From Roseovarius halotolerans (GTDB taxonomy: Bacteria; Pseudomonadota; Alphaproteobacteria; Rhodobacterales; Rhodobacteraceae), in contig NZ_FWFU01000003.1 in NCBI RefSeq assembly GCF_900172255.1, positions 667,495 to 731,494 of the forward strand: a stretch of DNA of 64,000 nt. Reading direction: 5' to 3'. Below are positions 17,871 to 26,822 of this stretch, one piece after another. Made by a program: the position numbers and the translations under genes. Numbering within the stretch: position 1 is the stretch's first letter; every line of letters begins with the position of its first letter. The notes under the pieces were generated by a model. The model had not been told where the DNA came from, searched no databases, and worked only from the letters and a program-made list of their open reading frames with translations.

Positions 17871-18674
17871 TCAGCTCTTGAGCCGATAGCCCCGCGCGAA
17901 CATCCGCCACGCAATGAACGAGACCGCCAGAACCGACCCCAGCCCGACCGCCAGACCCAGCCAGGGCGAACTGTCCGACACGCCGATCATGCCATGCCGC
18001 ACCCCGTCGATCATGTAGAAGATCGGGTTGAAATGGGTGATTTCGTTCAGGACAGGCGGCAGCGCCTGCACCGAATAGAACGTCCCCGACAGGAACGCCA
18101 ACGGCGTCACGATAAAGTTGGTAATCGCGGCCATCTGATCGAATTTATTGGCAAAAATTCCCGCTACCATGCCGATCGCCGACAACAGCGCGGCACCAAG
18201 CAGAATGAAGGTCAGCATCCATATCGGGTGCACAGGCACGATCCCCAGCACCACCAATTGCCCCAGGGCAACGGCCAGCGCCACGATCAGGCCCCGCCCG
18301 ACTCCGCCCGCCATGTATCCCAGCACCATCTCGACCGGGCTGAGCGGCGGCATCAGCGTGTCCACGATGTTGCCCTGCACCTTCGAGATGACGATCGAGG
18401 ACGAGGTATTGGCAAAAGCGTTCTGGATCACCGTCATCATCAGGATGCCCGGCGCGATGAAGGTGGTGAAATCGACCCCCATCACGTCGCCCCGGCGCGG
18501 TCCGATGGCGATCGAGAAGATCAGCATGAACAACCCCGCGGTGACCAGCGGCGCCAACAGGGTCTGGGTCCAGACCGAGAGGAAACGCTGCACCTCGCGC
18601 GAGGCCAGCGTGTAAAGCCCCAGCCAGTTCACATAGCCGAAGCGGCGTGTGCCCATATCGGTGATTTCGCTCAT
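17871..18674 (-). CDS. ABC-2 type transporter permease
   Basis: 267 residues with six predicted membrane segments and the ABC-2 layout: REVQRFLSVWTQTLLAPLV near the N terminus, SKVQGNIVDTLMPPLSPVEM in the cytoplasmic loop and LSGTFYSVQALPPVLNEITHFNP near the C terminus. This resembles the YadH/NodJ subgroup of exporters. A GGAGGAAC ribosome site precedes the ATG. No ATP-binding partner is encoded next to it; the upstream neighbour gcrA is divergent and the downstream one converges. Substrate unknown. Confidence 0.92.
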   Translation of the reverse strand: MSEITDMGTRRFGYVNWLGLYTLASREVQRFLSVWTQTLLAPLVTAGLFMLIFSIAIGPRRGDVMGVDFTTFIAPGILMMTVIQNAFANTSSSIVISKVQGNIVDTLMPPLSPVEMVLGYMAGGVGRGLIVALAVALGQLVVLGIVPVHPIWMLTFILLGAALLSAIGMVAGIFANKFDQMAAITNFIVTPLAFLSGTFYSVQALPPVLNEITHFNPIFYMIDGVRHGMIGVSDSSPWLGLAVGLGSVLAVSFIAWRMFARGYRLKS

Positions 18675-18695
18675 GCTGTTCCTCCGTTCACGGGT

Positions 18696-18700
18696 GATTC
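18696..18700. promoter_or_regulatory. GANTC (CcrM) site upstream of gcrA
   Basis: A single GATTC lies in the 126-bp region between the divergent ABC permease and gcrA genes. GANTC is the CcrM methylation site, and GcrA in Caulobacter acts at methylated GANTC promoters. One 5-bp match could be chance. Confidence 0.3.
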
Positions 18701-18800
18701 GATGCCTTGTAACTTACTGGTGAGTGATTAGAATAGGGGCGACTACGGATAGTGCAGGGCGGCGCGGGCAACCGGCCGCCTTTTGAGATAGGAAACAACC

Positions 18801-19391
18801 ATGTCCTGGAGCGACGAACGCGTCGAACTGCTGAAGAAACTATGGGGCGAAGGCCAGTCCGCCAGCCAGATCGCCAAGGAACTTGGCGGCGTCACCCGCA
18901 ACGCGGTGATCGGCAAGGTGCACCGGCTCGGCCTGTCGAACCGGAACGGGTCGGGCGCAACCGGCGCCGAGAGCGCGACCAAGGCGAAGCCGGCTGCCAA
19001 GCCCGAGGCCAAGGCCAAACCCGCCAAGCCCGCGGCCAAACCCGCACCCAAGCCCGCGCCCGAAGCCAAGGAACCCGCAAGCCCCGTGCAGGCGGCACCC
19101 GTATCGCGCGCCAAGCAGATCATCCCGGCCGGGCAGCCCCTGCCGCCGCAGCCCTCGGCCAACGAGATCGACCCGGCCGCATTGGCCAAGGTCAGCGAGA
19201 TCGAAAAGAAAGCCAAGCGGCTGACGCTGATGGAACTGACCGAGCGGACCTGCAAATGGCCCGTGGGCGACCCCGCGACCGAGGATTTCTGGTTCTGCGG
19301 GTTGCCCGTTCAGGCAGGGAAACCCTATTGCGAGGCCCATGTCGGCGTCGCCTTCCAGCCGATGAGCAGCCGGCGCGACCGCAAACGCTAA
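18801..19391 (+). CDS. gcrA: GcrA cell cycle regulator
   Basis: 196 residues. The N terminus SWSDERVELLKKLWGEGQSA and ITKELGG-like region ending in TRNAVIGKVHRLGL is the GcrA DNA-binding helix-turn-helix. A Lys/Ala/Pro-rich linker (about 55-100) follows, then a C-terminal domain with TCKWPVGDPATEDFWFCG and YCEAHVGVAFQP, whose Cys/His residues are conserved in the family. GcrA binds sigma70 and activates promoters at CcrM-methylated GANTC sites, coordinating replication and division genes. The terminator at 19423-19458 follows. Confidence 0.96.
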   Translation: MSWSDERVELLKKLWGEGQSASQIAKELGGVTRNAVIGKVHRLGLSNRNGSGATGAESATKAKPAAKPEAKAKPAKPAAKPAPKPAPEAKEPASPVQAAPVSRAKQIIPAGQPLPPQPSANEIDPAALAKVSEIEKKAKRLTLMELTERTCKWPVGDPATEDFWFCGLPVQAGKPYCEAHVGVAFQPMSSRRDRKR

Positions 19392-19422
19392 AGTCCCGCG
19401 CCGTTGACGACGCACTGATCCC

Positions 19423-19458
19423 GGAAAGCGTGCCCTGCCCTGCAGCGCACGCTTTTCC
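19423..19458 (+). terminator. Rho-independent terminator after gcrA
   Basis: AAAGCGTGC (19425-19433) pairs with GCACGCTTT (19447-19455) and is followed by TTCCTTTT. It sits between the converging gcrA and AsmA genes and could also serve the minus strand. Confidence 0.75.
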
Positions 19459-19460
19459 TT

Positions 19461-21470
19461 TTAATCGAACAGTTTAAACAGTTCCTTCTTCAGCTCGTCC
19501 TCGACCTTGTCGCGAACCGCGTCCTCGGCCGATTGGCCCTCTTTGATCGTCAGACCCAGTTCCTTTTCGAGCTTGCGGTTCAGTCTCCGTTTCGCCTTCG
19601 CCTTGAGCTCTTTCTTCTCTTCCTTGAAGTTGAGGTCGATCGCGGCCTCCAGGTCGGGCTGGATGCGCGGGTTGGCCCAGGAGCCACGGATGCGCACCGG
19701 AATGGCAAAGCCCTTGCGGTTCTCACCCTCCAGCAAGGTCGGCGTGAATGTGTAATCGATATCGCGCCCGCCAAGCCCGATGCGCCCCTCGCCGCTGGCC
19801 TTTGCGAGCGGCAGGCTCATCGCGAGATCCTTGTTGAACAGATTGCCTTGCTTCATGGTGAAACTGGCGTTGAGGCTGTCAAAAACCGTGGTGCCACCGC
19901 TGACATCCCCCGAGCGCATCAGCCGGTCCAGGTCGATCCCTGAAATGACGCCACGCCCCGTGCCAAGCGACCCTTTGCCCTCGAGGCTGTTCATGATCGC
20001 ATGCAGCGACCGGCCGACACCCAGAAAACTGACCTTGCCGTCGGCCTTGGCCGAGAACCTGGAGATATCGACAGCATCTGACAGGAATGTCTCAAGGTTG
20101 ATCCCGCTCGCGTCCATATTGCCGCCCACTGACAGGCCCGACCGGTTGTTCAGCACGAACTCGCCTGTGACCAGCCCGTCATAGGCGCGCAGTTCGCGCA
20201 GCGCGAAGACAAGGCGCGCGTTGGTGAGGGTCATCAGGACACGGGTCTTTCCAATCGCCAGATCGCCCAGGTCCACGCTGTCGGCGACCAATGCAATCTC
20301 GGCATCCGCCAGTCCCAAAGCACTGGCGTCGATCTTGGTCTTCGGCCAGCCATCGGTCGGGACATTGCTTCCGCCGCCACTTCCCGAGCCACCACTTCCC
20401 CCGCCACCCTTGGCGCCCCCCCCGGCATCACCTCCTGCGGCCAATGCCGAAAGATCGAGCGCGCCAGCGTTGAGCTGCATGTTGAGCCGCGGCTTTGCGC
20501 CGCCGAGGAACACGTCAGCAGCACCGTTCAACCGGTTGTCGTCCAGTGTCAGGGATGTCTCGCGCAAAGAGAGGCGCATATCCTCTGAAACCGTAAGATC
20601 CGTATCCAGCACGATGGCGCGACCCAGTCCTCGGGGAACATCGACACCCGGGACACCAAGCGCCGCCAGGAAAGCGGCCGTATTGCCGATATCAGCGCGA
20701 AGCCGCCCGCCCAGTTGCGGAACCGTGCTCGCGCGACCGTCAAAGGACAAGCTGCCGCCCTTCGCCTTGATATCCGCCTGAAGGCCGGACACCCCGCCGT
20801 CGATAAAGGTGCCCACCTGTGAGAGCTGCCCCGAAACCCGGATGATCTCGCTCGCGTAGCGGGCTGCCGCCTCGAATGTCGCGGCCCCTTCGTAATCCGG
20901 CCAGCGCAGGTCAAGATCGATATCCGACAACGCGACCTCGTCGCCGGTGCCATGATCGAGATAGCGCAACGTCGCCTTGGAAATCAGCGCTCGGTCCAGT
21001 GTGAGGGCAAGCCGCTCGGAACGCGCAGGTGCGCCGCTGCCACTGCCGTCGCCGCCTCCGGATTGCCCCGAAGGCGCCACGCCCTCGACGCCCAACTCCC
21101 AGTTGACGCGCCCGTCCGAGGCGCGTTCCAGCAGAATCCTGGGGTTCACCGCTTCCAACCCGGTGATGCGGATCTCGCCACCAAACAGCGCCGCAGGCTC
21201 CACGCCGATCTTCAGACTGTCGGCCTCCAGCATCGGCCCGGCCTTGGACCACGCGGCATTGGCGACGATCACCTCTCCGGTGCTGACCCCCAGAACGGGA
21301 TACAGGCTGACCTTCGTTTCGCCGCTCATGGTCACGTCGCGACCGGTGGCATTGCTGATCTGCTCGGCGGCGATCTTCGCGATCCGGTCGCCCGGCAACA
21401 TCAGGAGCGACACCACCACAACCGCGACCAGAACGACTACAAGCCCAATCAGGCGCACCAACACCCGCAT
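19461..21470 (-). CDS. AsmA family protein
   Basis: 669 residues. An N-terminal membrane segment (about 5-25, [19 protein letters not shown]) is followed by [20 protein letters not shown], the typical AsmA opening, then a long beta-rich periplasmic region and a C-terminal AsmA domain with [20 protein letters not shown] and [21 protein letters not shown] Gly/Ser-rich low-complexity linker lies near residues 350-378. The C terminus is Lys/Glu-rich. AsmA-like proteins belong to the bridge-like lipid transfer superfamily and affect outer membrane lipid homeostasis. It is divergent from rimO. Confidence 0.92.
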   Translation of the reverse strand: MRVLVRLIGLVVVLVAVVVVSLLMLPGDRIAKIAAEQISNATGRDVTMSGETKVSLYPVLGVSTGEVIVANAAWSKAGPMLEADSLKIGVEPAALFGGEIRITGLEAVNPRILLERASDGRVNWELGVEGVAPSGQSGGGDGSGSGAPARSERLALTLDRALISKATLRYLDHGTGDEVALSDIDLDLRWPDYEGAATFEAAARYASEIIRVSGQLSQVGTFIDGGVSGLQADIKAKGGSLSFDGRASTVPQLGGRLRADIGNTAAFLAALGVPGVDVPRGLGRAIVLDTDLTVSEDMRLSLRETSLTLDDNRLNGAADVFLGGAKPRLNMQLNAGALDLSALAAGGDAGGGAKGGGGSGGSGSGGGSNVPTDGWPKTKIDASALGLADAEIALVADSVDLGDLAIGKTRVLMTLTNARLVFALRELRAYDGLVTGEFVLNNRSGLSVGGNMDASGINLETFLSDAVDISRFSAKADGKVSFLGVGRSLHAIMNSLEGKGSLGTGRGVISGIDLDRLMRSGDVSGGTTVFDSLNASFTMKQGNLFNKDLAMSLPLAKASGEGRIGLGGRDIDYTFTPTLLEGENRKGFAIPVRIRGSWANPRIQPDLEAAIDLNFKEEKKELKAKAKRRLNRKLEKELGLTIKEGQSAEDAVRDKVEDELKKELFKLFD

Positions 21471-21573
21471 CGCGAGACCCCCGTCTTACCTCCCTTCAAG
21501 ATGTAAGCGGCGACGCTGTTGCGAACAACCGTTTTCCCTTCCCGCGAGGCGCCTGCTGAACTATATGCCCGCC

Positions 21574-22953
21574 ATGAGCACCAATCCCCCTGACCTGCGG
21601 CCCGACCTGGCCCGCGCCCGCATCAGCGAAACCAACCGTGCCGGCCAGCCGACCATCGGCATGGTCTCGCTCGGATGTCCCAAGGCACTCGTCGACAGCG
21701 AACGCATCCTCACCCGGCTGCGGGCCGAGGGCTATGGCATTTCGCCCGATTATTCGGGGGCCGATGCGGTGATCGTCAATACCTGTGGCTTTCTTGACTC
21801 CGCCAAGGCCGAATCCCTCGAGGCGATCGGCGAAGCGTTGAATGAAAACGGCAAGGTCATCGTGACCGGCTGTCTGGGCGCCGACCCGGCATATATCACC
21901 GGGGCTCACCCCAAGGTGCTGGCTGTGACCGGCCCTCATCAATACGAACAGGTGCTCGACGCGGTGCATGAAGCCGTTCCGCCCGCGCCCGACCCCTTTG
22001 TGGACCTGCTGCCCGCCAGCGGCGTGAAACTGACCCCGCGCCATTACAGCTATCTCAAGATTTCCGAGGGCTGCAATCACAAGTGCCGGTTCTGCATCAT
22101 CCCGGACATGCGCGGCAGACTGGCCAGCCGCCCGGCCCATGCCGTCCTGCGCGAGGCCGAAAAGCTGGTCGAGAACGGCGTGCGCGAACTTCTGGTCATC
22201 AGCCAGGACACCAGCGCTTACGGAGTCGATATCAAGCACGCCGAATCCAATGGCCACCGCGCTCATATCACTGACCTTGCGCGCGACCTTGGCAGCCTTG
22301 GTGCCTGGGTGCGGCTGCACTATGTCTATCCCTACCCGCATGTGCGCCAGCTTGTCCCGCTGATGGCCGAGGGGCTGATCCTGCCTTATCTGGACATCCC
22401 CTTTCAGCACGCCCATCCCGATACGCTCAAGCGCATGGCACGTCCCGCCGCCGCCGCGCGGACACTGGACGAGATCGCGGCATGGCGGCGCGATTGCCCC
22501 GACATCACGCTGCGTTCCACGTTCATCGTCGGCTACCCCGGCGAGACCGAGGACGAATTCCAGACCCTTCTCGACTGGCTGGACGAGGCGCAGCTCGACC
22601 GCGTCGGCTGCTTCAAATACGAGAATGTCGAGGGCGCGCGCTCGAACGACCTGCCGGATCATGTGGACCCGGATATCAAGCAGGACCGTTGGGAACGCTT
22701 CATGCAGAAGGCGCAGGCGATTTCCGAGGCGAAACTGGCCGCAAAGCTCGGCAGCCACCAACAGGTTATCGTCGACGACATAGATGCCGACGGAATCGCC
22801 ACCTGCCGGACCAAAGGGGACGCCCCCGAAATCGACGGCTGCCTGTTCATCGATGAAAATACAGCACGCCTGTCGGTGGGTGACATCGTGACCGTCGAGG
22901 TCGACGAGGCAGGAGAATACGACCTTTGGGGACGCCTTATCGCTCACGCTTGA
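21574..22953 (+). CDS. rimO: Ribosomal protein uS12 methylthiotransferase RimO
   Basis: 459 residues. The UPF0004 domain has three cysteines ([26 protein letters not shown]) for one iron-sulfur cluster. The radical-SAM motif C-x3-C-x2-C is at residues 167, 171 and 174 (CNHKCRFC). A TRAM domain ends the protein ([14 protein letters not shown]). RimO adds a methylthio group to Asp89 (E. coli numbering) of ribosomal protein S12. The ALVDSER segment is typical of RimO and not MiaB. Start at 21574 is chosen over 21565 by resemblance to homologues; neither has a strong ribosome site. Confidence 0.96.
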   Translation: MSTNPPDLRPDLARARISETNRAGQPTIGMVSLGCPKALVDSERILTRLRAEGYGISPDYSGADAVIVNTCGFLDSAKAESLEAIGEALNENGKVIVTGCLGADPAYITGAHPKVLAVTGPHQYEQVLDAVHEAVPPAPDPFVDLLPASGVKLTPRHYSYLKISEGCNHKCRFCIIPDMRGRLASRPAHAVLREAEKLVENGVRELLVISQDTSAYGVDIKHAESNGHRAHITDLARDLGSLGAWVRLHYVYPYPHVRQLVPLMAEGLILPYLDIPFQHAHPDTLKRMARPAAAARTLDEIAAWRRDCPDITLRSTFIVGYPGETEDEFQTLLDWLDEAQLDRVGCFKYENVEGARSNDLPDHVDPDIKQDRWERFMQKAQAISEAKLAAKLGSHQQVIVDDIDADGIATCRTKGDAPEIDGCLFIDENTARLSVGDIVTVEVDEAGEYDLWGRLIAHA

Positions 22954-23035
22954 TCCCTTACGCAAGGTCAACGGACATTTACCGCGCCGGTCTGCTATCA
23001 TCCAATTGTTTACCTTTCCGTGTCACACCGGAGGC

Positions 23036-23686
23036 ATGATCGACTTGTCCTATCCTGAATACAGCCGCGCCGAGCGCATTGCAGACAGCGTTGTCCATGT
23101 TGTCGGCATTTGCGCCGCCATCACCGGCGTGGCCCTGCTGTTCGCGCTTTGGGCCTTTCGCATGGACGGGCCGACACTGGCGGCAACGATCCTTTATTGC
23201 GCCGCGCTGATCGTGATGCTGACGGCATCGGCCGCCTATCACATGGCGGCCTACACACCCGCGCGCCCGATCCTGCGGCGGCTGGATCATGCAGCGATCT
23301 ACGTCAAGATCGCGGGCACCTTCACTCCCCTTGGCGTCATCCTTGGAAGTGCCTTTGGCTATGTCGTGCTGACGATCGTCTGGGGCTGCGCGCTGCTTGG
23401 TGCCGCGACCAAACTGATGACCGCACCGGGCAAGATGACCACTGGCTGGCTTCCCTATGTGGCGCTTGGCTGGGCGGGAGTTGCGCTGTTGGTGCCGCTG
23501 GCGGGCGTTCTGCCGGGGCTGAGCATCGCCATGATCGTCGCCGGGGGGCTTCTTTATACTGGTGGGGTCGCGTTCTATTGCTGGGAAGGCCTGCGCTTTG
23601 CCAATGCGATCTGGCACCTGTTCATCGTTATCGCCTCGGCCTGTTTCTTCATCGGGATCTGGGCCGCGCTGACGCAGGTCGGCTGA
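23036..23686 (+). CDS. HlyIII/PAQR family membrane protein
   Basis: 216 residues with seven predicted membrane segments. The family metal-site residues are present: ADSVVHVVGI near the N terminus, LTASAAYHMA with the conserved Ser/His, ILRRLDHAAIYVKIAGTFTP with Asp/His, and a final FANAIWHLFIVIAS with His. This is the hemolysin III family, related to adiponectin receptors; the activity is uncertain in most bacteria. GGAGG lies at the right distance before the ATG at 23036. Confidence 0.92.
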   Translation: MIDLSYPEYSRAERIADSVVHVVGICAAITGVALLFALWAFRMDGPTLAATILYCAALIVMLTASAAYHMAAYTPARPILRRLDHAAIYVKIAGTFTPLGVILGSAFGYVVLTIVWGCALLGAATKLMTAPGKMTTGWLPYVALGWAGVALLVPLAGVLPGLSIAMIVAGGLLYTGGVAFYCWEGLRFANAIWHLFIVIASACFFIGIWAALTQVG

Positions 23687-23771
23687 GGCGCAGGGCAGGA
23701 CGACGCGCGGGGCCTTAACAGGTTTGGTGCGCGCGGTTAGGCTGCTCCATGCGACAACGAGGAGCCCCGAC

Positions 23772-24083
23772 ATGATCCATGTGAGCACGACCTGCCCCGA
23801 TCTCGACAGCGCGCGGATGCTGGCCTGCACGGCCTTGCAGGCCCGGCTTGCAGCAAGTGCCAACATCACGCCGGGGATTCGAAGCCTGTTTCACTGGCGC
23901 GGCACCATCGAAGAGCAGGAGGAAGTCGGCCTGACCCTCAAGACTCGCGCCGCGCATCGTCAAAGCCTGATGGAGTTGATCGAGGAAGAGCACCCCTGCG
24001 ACCTGCCGGTCATCATCTGGGAAGAGGTAGGGGCTGGCTCGGATGCGGAGGCTTGGGTCTCGGAGGAGACTGGCGGCGATTGA
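23772..24083 (+). CDS. cutA: CutA divalent-ion tolerance protein
   Basis: 103 residues, the usual length of the trimeric CutA1 family. Typical stretches are STTCPDLDSARMLACTALQ, LAASANITPGIRSLFHWRG and EEQEEVGLTLKTRA. It differs from many members at LPVIIWEEV where P-[EY]-I/V-x is common. Linked genetically to copper tolerance in E. coli, its molecular role is not settled. It starts 85 bp after the HlyIII gene. Confidence 0.9.
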   Translation: MIHVSTTCPDLDSARMLACTALQARLAASANITPGIRSLFHWRGTIEEQEEVGLTLKTRAAHRQSLMELIEEEHPCDLPVIIWEEVGAGSDAEAWVSEETGGD

Positions 24084-24110
24084 GAAACGTGCTTGCCCGA
24101 TCGCCTTGGA

Positions 24111-24389
24111 TCAATGCTCCATCCGGTCGGCCAGCGCATTCAGCACCTCGGCGTTCCAGCAATGATCGGGCGCACATCCAGCACCCTCGGCGCGCGCGGC
24201 CAACCATGACTCGCAGGTATCGACATGTGGGCATTTGCGGCATCGCGTGACCAAGTCGGCATAATCCCGCGCACTCAGATGCCCTTGCGCCATTGCCTCG
24301 GAAAGGCTGAGGTTCATGGCCCGCGCAACCGACCGTGTCAGCCAGAAATGCAATGTAGGATCACCGAGATACCCGAGTTGCGTTCTCAT
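24111..24389 (-). CDS. DUF6455 family small Cys-motif protein (third of three)
   Basis: 92 residues. Contains C-x2-C-x5-C-x2-W-L (CRKCPHVDTCESWL) and a C-terminal C-x-N (HCWN). The start overlaps the stop of the preceding paralogue by 4 bp (ATGA), so the three genes form a coupled operon. The four conserved cysteines suggest metal or iron-sulfur binding, but function is unknown. Confidence 0.82.
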   Translation of the reverse strand: MRTQLGYLGDPTLHFWLTRSVARAMNLSLSEAMAQGHLSARDYADLVTRCRKCPHVDTCESWLAARAEGAGCAPDHCWNAEVLNALADRMEH

Positions 24390-24658
24390 GAGATTGTCGC
24401 CTTCTGTTCCTCGCGCAACCACGTGAATTTAGCGCGGTTGCGACAGCCACTTGGCGGTTCGCCGCCCACTGAGCGATCCTGAAGGCAGTCTTTGCAGGCT
24501 TCGACATCTCCGCACATGCGGCAGGAGGCAACCATCGCCGCCCATGACTTGTTGTCGATCCGACCGTCGCGGAATGCCGCGACCAGATCGACCCCTGCAA
24601 GACGGGCCATATCGAGAACCAGCCAGTAATGCCGTCGCATATCGCCCAAGGGTGGCAT
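24386..24658 (-). CDS. DUF6455 family small Cys-motif protein (second of three)
   Basis: 90 residues. Contains C-x2-C-x5-C-x2-C-L (CRMCGDVEACKDCL) and C-x-N (GCRN). The Trp found in the paralogues is Cys here. Start at 24658 lies one base after the stop of the first paralogue; the helix LDMARLAGVDLVAAFRDGRI is shared in pattern with the other two. A longer start at 24742 would overlap the first paralogue and is unlikely. Confidence 0.82.
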   Translation of the reverse strand: MPPLGDMRRHYWLVLDMARLAGVDLVAAFRDGRIDNKSWAAMVASCRMCGDVEACKDCLQDRSVGGEPPSGCRNRAKFTWLREEQKATIS

Positions 24659-24659
24659 G

Positions 24660-24926
24660 TCAGGCCCGCTTCCCTGCTTTAAGTCGTTCAAAGAGTTCCC
24701 GGTTGCGGCAAATCGGGGGCGGTGCGTCGGCCCCTCCGGCAAATGCCTCCAACCATATTTCGCAGGCCCCGGTGCAGCAGCAGCCTGTGCAGTTCAAAAC
24801 TGCATCGCTGACGCCGTTGAAATCCAGCTGGCCTTCCATGACTTTCTCTTCGAGATCGATGCCGATGGCGTTGGCCATTCGGTCAACCAGCACCGCGTGG
24901 CGCCGGAATGTAGCGGTCTCAGGCAT
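24660..24926 (-). CDS. DUF6455 family small Cys-motif protein (first of three)
   Basis: 88 residues. Contains C-x2-C-x5-C-x2-W-L (CTGCCCTGACEIWL) and C-x-N (ICRN), with one extra cysteine making a CCC run. A GGGAGG site 6 bp before the ATG at 24926 supports this start and makes this the leading gene of the three. An N-terminal amphipathic helix VDRMANAIGIDLEEKVMEG matches its paralogues. Confidence 0.83.
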   Translation of the reverse strand: MPETATFRRHAVLVDRMANAIGIDLEEKVMEGQLDFNGVSDAVLNCTGCCCTGACEIWLEAFAGGADAPPPICRNRELFERLKAGKRA

Positions 24927-25011
24927 TGGGACCTCCCATATTGACGGCGCATGTGACAGCAGCACCGATCAAAAGGCTATCGCACCGTTCCCGATGCGAC
25001 CTTGACCTGAG

Positions 25012-25371
25012 TCAACCGGCCCTCAGCGCCTCGAGATAGGCGTGCACGCAATCCTGAACATGCCGAAACCGGTCTCCGCCAAGTTGCTTTCCACCATACC
25101 AGCGAGTCACCACGATCACGTGATCCATCAGCGCTTCGCGTTCCAGCATTCGCAAGATCACCATACCGGCGCCGGATTCGCCGTCATCATTCTTGAGAGG
25201 CGTGCCATCGGTCAACAGAACCGCCCAACTGTTATGCGTCGCCTTGGCGAACTTCTTGTCTCGCTTGAGGGTCTTCAGGAAGGCGTCGACCCCGGACTTG
25301 TCACCAACCGGCCCGCCCGAGACCGCGTATTTCGATCCCCGGTCGCTGATCACCCCCGTCAGTTGCCGCAT
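25012..25371 (-). CDS. IMPACT/YigZ-domain protein
   Basis: 119 residues covering only the N-terminal UPF0029/IMPACT domain: FAKATHNSWAVL, DDGESGAGMVILRMLE and VIVVTRWYGGKQLGG. E. coli YigZ has about 204 residues with a second domain, which is missing here. The IMPACT domain is a ribosomal S5-like fold of unclear biochemical role. The ATG overlaps the stop of the M48 protease gene by one base (TGATG); an upstream TTG at 25374 is a less likely start. Confidence 0.88.
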   Translation of the reverse strand: MRQLTGVISDRGSKYAVSGGPVGDKSGVDAFLKTLKRDKKFAKATHNSWAVLLTDGTPLKNDDGESGAGMVILRMLEREALMDHVIVVTRWYGGKQLGGDRFRHVQDCVHAYLEALRAG

Positions 25372-26081
25372 CAAAGCTGTGCATCGACCCGGCGGACGGT
25401 CTCGATGCGTTGCGCATTGGGCGGATGGGTTCCAAGGAAGCGGTCGCCGGGATCTGGAATGCGCGAGAAGAACGCGGCACCACGAACCGGATCATATCCT
25501 GCGCGCTTGGCAATGATGGTTCCAAGCGAATCCGCCTCGAGTTCGTAGTTCTTGGAGTAGGTGCGCGCGCCGACCGTCGCCCCGAGATCCGAGGCGGTCC
25601 GCACCGCATCCGAGCCGACGCCAGTCAGTGTGGCAAGCCCACCCAGAAGGATGGCACCGGCCGCCGCGTTCTGCTGCTGGCGCGGGATATGCCCGGCGAT
25701 GTGGTGGGCGGCTTCGTGGCTGAGAACAAAGGCCAACTCATCGCGGTTGCGCGCCTCGGCGATCATGGCCAGCGTGAAGGCGATGATCGGCCGGCCATTG
25801 CGATCGAGCGTCTGGTAGGCGTTCACCGGCTGACCGGGCCGGTCATCGACCACGATGCGGAAATCGCAATTCGAGTTCGGTCCGGTCTGTGCGCGACACA
25901 CCGCTTCGGCGACGGGTTCGACCGACTCGACGACCGCCACGAACTGATCCACCTTGGCCCGCGTCGGCATGGCGGGTGCGGATGCCGCGGGTTTGGCAGG
26001 CTGGCCCGAGGGGCGCTGCGGTTCGACCGTTGACACACATCCAGCAAGTGCAGTCATGAAGAAAAGGGCAATCCAGCGCAT
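25371..26081 (-). CDS. M48 family metalloprotease, lipoprotein
   Basis: 236 residues. The lipobox TALAGC puts the lipidated Cys at residue 15, so the protein is likely membrane-anchored in the periplasm. HExxH is at 122-126 (SHEAAHHIAGH), and the third zinc ligand is probably the Glu in YELEADSLG. A Pro/Ala-rich linker spans about 20-42. The layout resembles a short Oma1/BepA-like M48 peptidase without TPR repeats. Start at 26081 fits the signal sequence and follows a GAGG site. Confidence 0.92.
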   Translation of the reverse strand: MRWIALFFMTALAGCVSTVEPQRPSGQPAKPAASAPAMPTRAKVDQFVAVVESVEPVAEAVCRAQTGPNSNCDFRIVVDDRPGQPVNAYQTLDRNGRPIIAFTLAMIAEARNRDELAFVLSHEAAHHIAGHIPRQQQNAAAGAILLGGLATLTGVGSDAVRTASDLGATVGARTYSKNYELEADSLGTIIAKRAGYDPVRGAAFFSRIPDPGDRFLGTHPPNAQRIETVRRVDAQL

Positions 26082-26202
26082 CGTCGACCTCGAAATTCGT
26101 CTCCACTCCAATGCATTTAGCAGGTTTCGTGTTTCCTGACAGCCCCGTTCACGGCAAGATGGGCGCAGTTGCAAAGACCTGCCAACCCGATAGGTTTAAG
26201 AG

Positions 26203-26445
26203 ATGTTTTCAATTGAGCACGAATTCGACTCGACCGTCATCACGCTGGTGGACGAAGGCAACACGCCCCTCCAGGAGGACGTGATCGTGAACGCCTTCGA
26301 GGAATGTATCACGATCGAGCAATACGACGCCCGCACCGACCGGGTACAGACCATCACCCTGTCGATGCAGCAGGTCCGCGACCTTGGCGCGGCGCTGAAC
26401 CTGCCCGAAGGTGTCTATACGCTGCGCCCCGATCAGAAGACCTAG
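26203..26445 (+). CDS. Conserved hypothetical protein, 80 residues
   Basis: Acidic small soluble protein with no signal or membrane segment. It begins MFSIEHEFDSTVITLVDEG and ends LPEGVYTLRPDQKT, with a mid-part TITLSMQQVRDLGAALNL that could form a helix. I do not recognise a domain. Codon use is like its neighbours and the reading frame is clean, so it is likely a real gene. Confidence 0.75.
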   Translation: MFSIEHEFDSTVITLVDEGNTPLQEDVIVNAFEECITIEQYDARTDRVQTITLSMQQVRDLGAALNLPEGVYTLRPDQKT

Positions 26446-26456
26446 CCGTTCTGGCC

Positions 26457-26711
26457 TTAGGTGATTTCAAACACCTTGTCGCGGGATTTATGGCCCTGCA
26501 CCAACACGAGGCGCGATTTGGCAAGGCCAACTGCCTTGGCCAGCAGCTTCTGCACAGCCACGTTGGCCTTGCCGTCTTCGGGGGGCACGGTCACGTAGGC
26601 TCGGATCACGCCCTCCTCTTCCGTCAGGCGTTCGCGCGAGGCTTTGGGTGTCACGCGGACGGCGATGCGGGCGCCGGGATGGGCAAGGTGAGAGAGCGGC
26701 GTGGCGGTCAT
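26457..26711 (-). CDS. DUF167 (YggU) family protein
   Basis: 84 residues. Family stretches are RIAVRVTPKASRERL, VIRAYVTVPPEDGKAN and LLAKAVGLAKSRLVLVQGHKSRDK. DUF167 proteins are small and widely conserved; function unknown. Start at 26711 is preferred to the upstream extension to 26789 because it gives the normal family N terminus. It converges with the 80-residue gene across an 11-bp gap. Confidence 0.87.
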   Translation of the reverse strand: MTATPLSHLAHPGARIAVRVTPKASRERLTEEEGVIRAYVTVPPEDGKANVAVQKLLAKAVGLAKSRLVLVQGHKSRDKVFEIT

Positions 26712-26822
26712 GGCGAAGGCATAGCGCGCCTTGCGCGGTTGTGCCAGATGCACGGCTAGGGTTGACCCGCTGCGCTGCTGCGCCGACATGTAGGCGCGAC
26801 ACTCCAGATGGACAGGACAATC

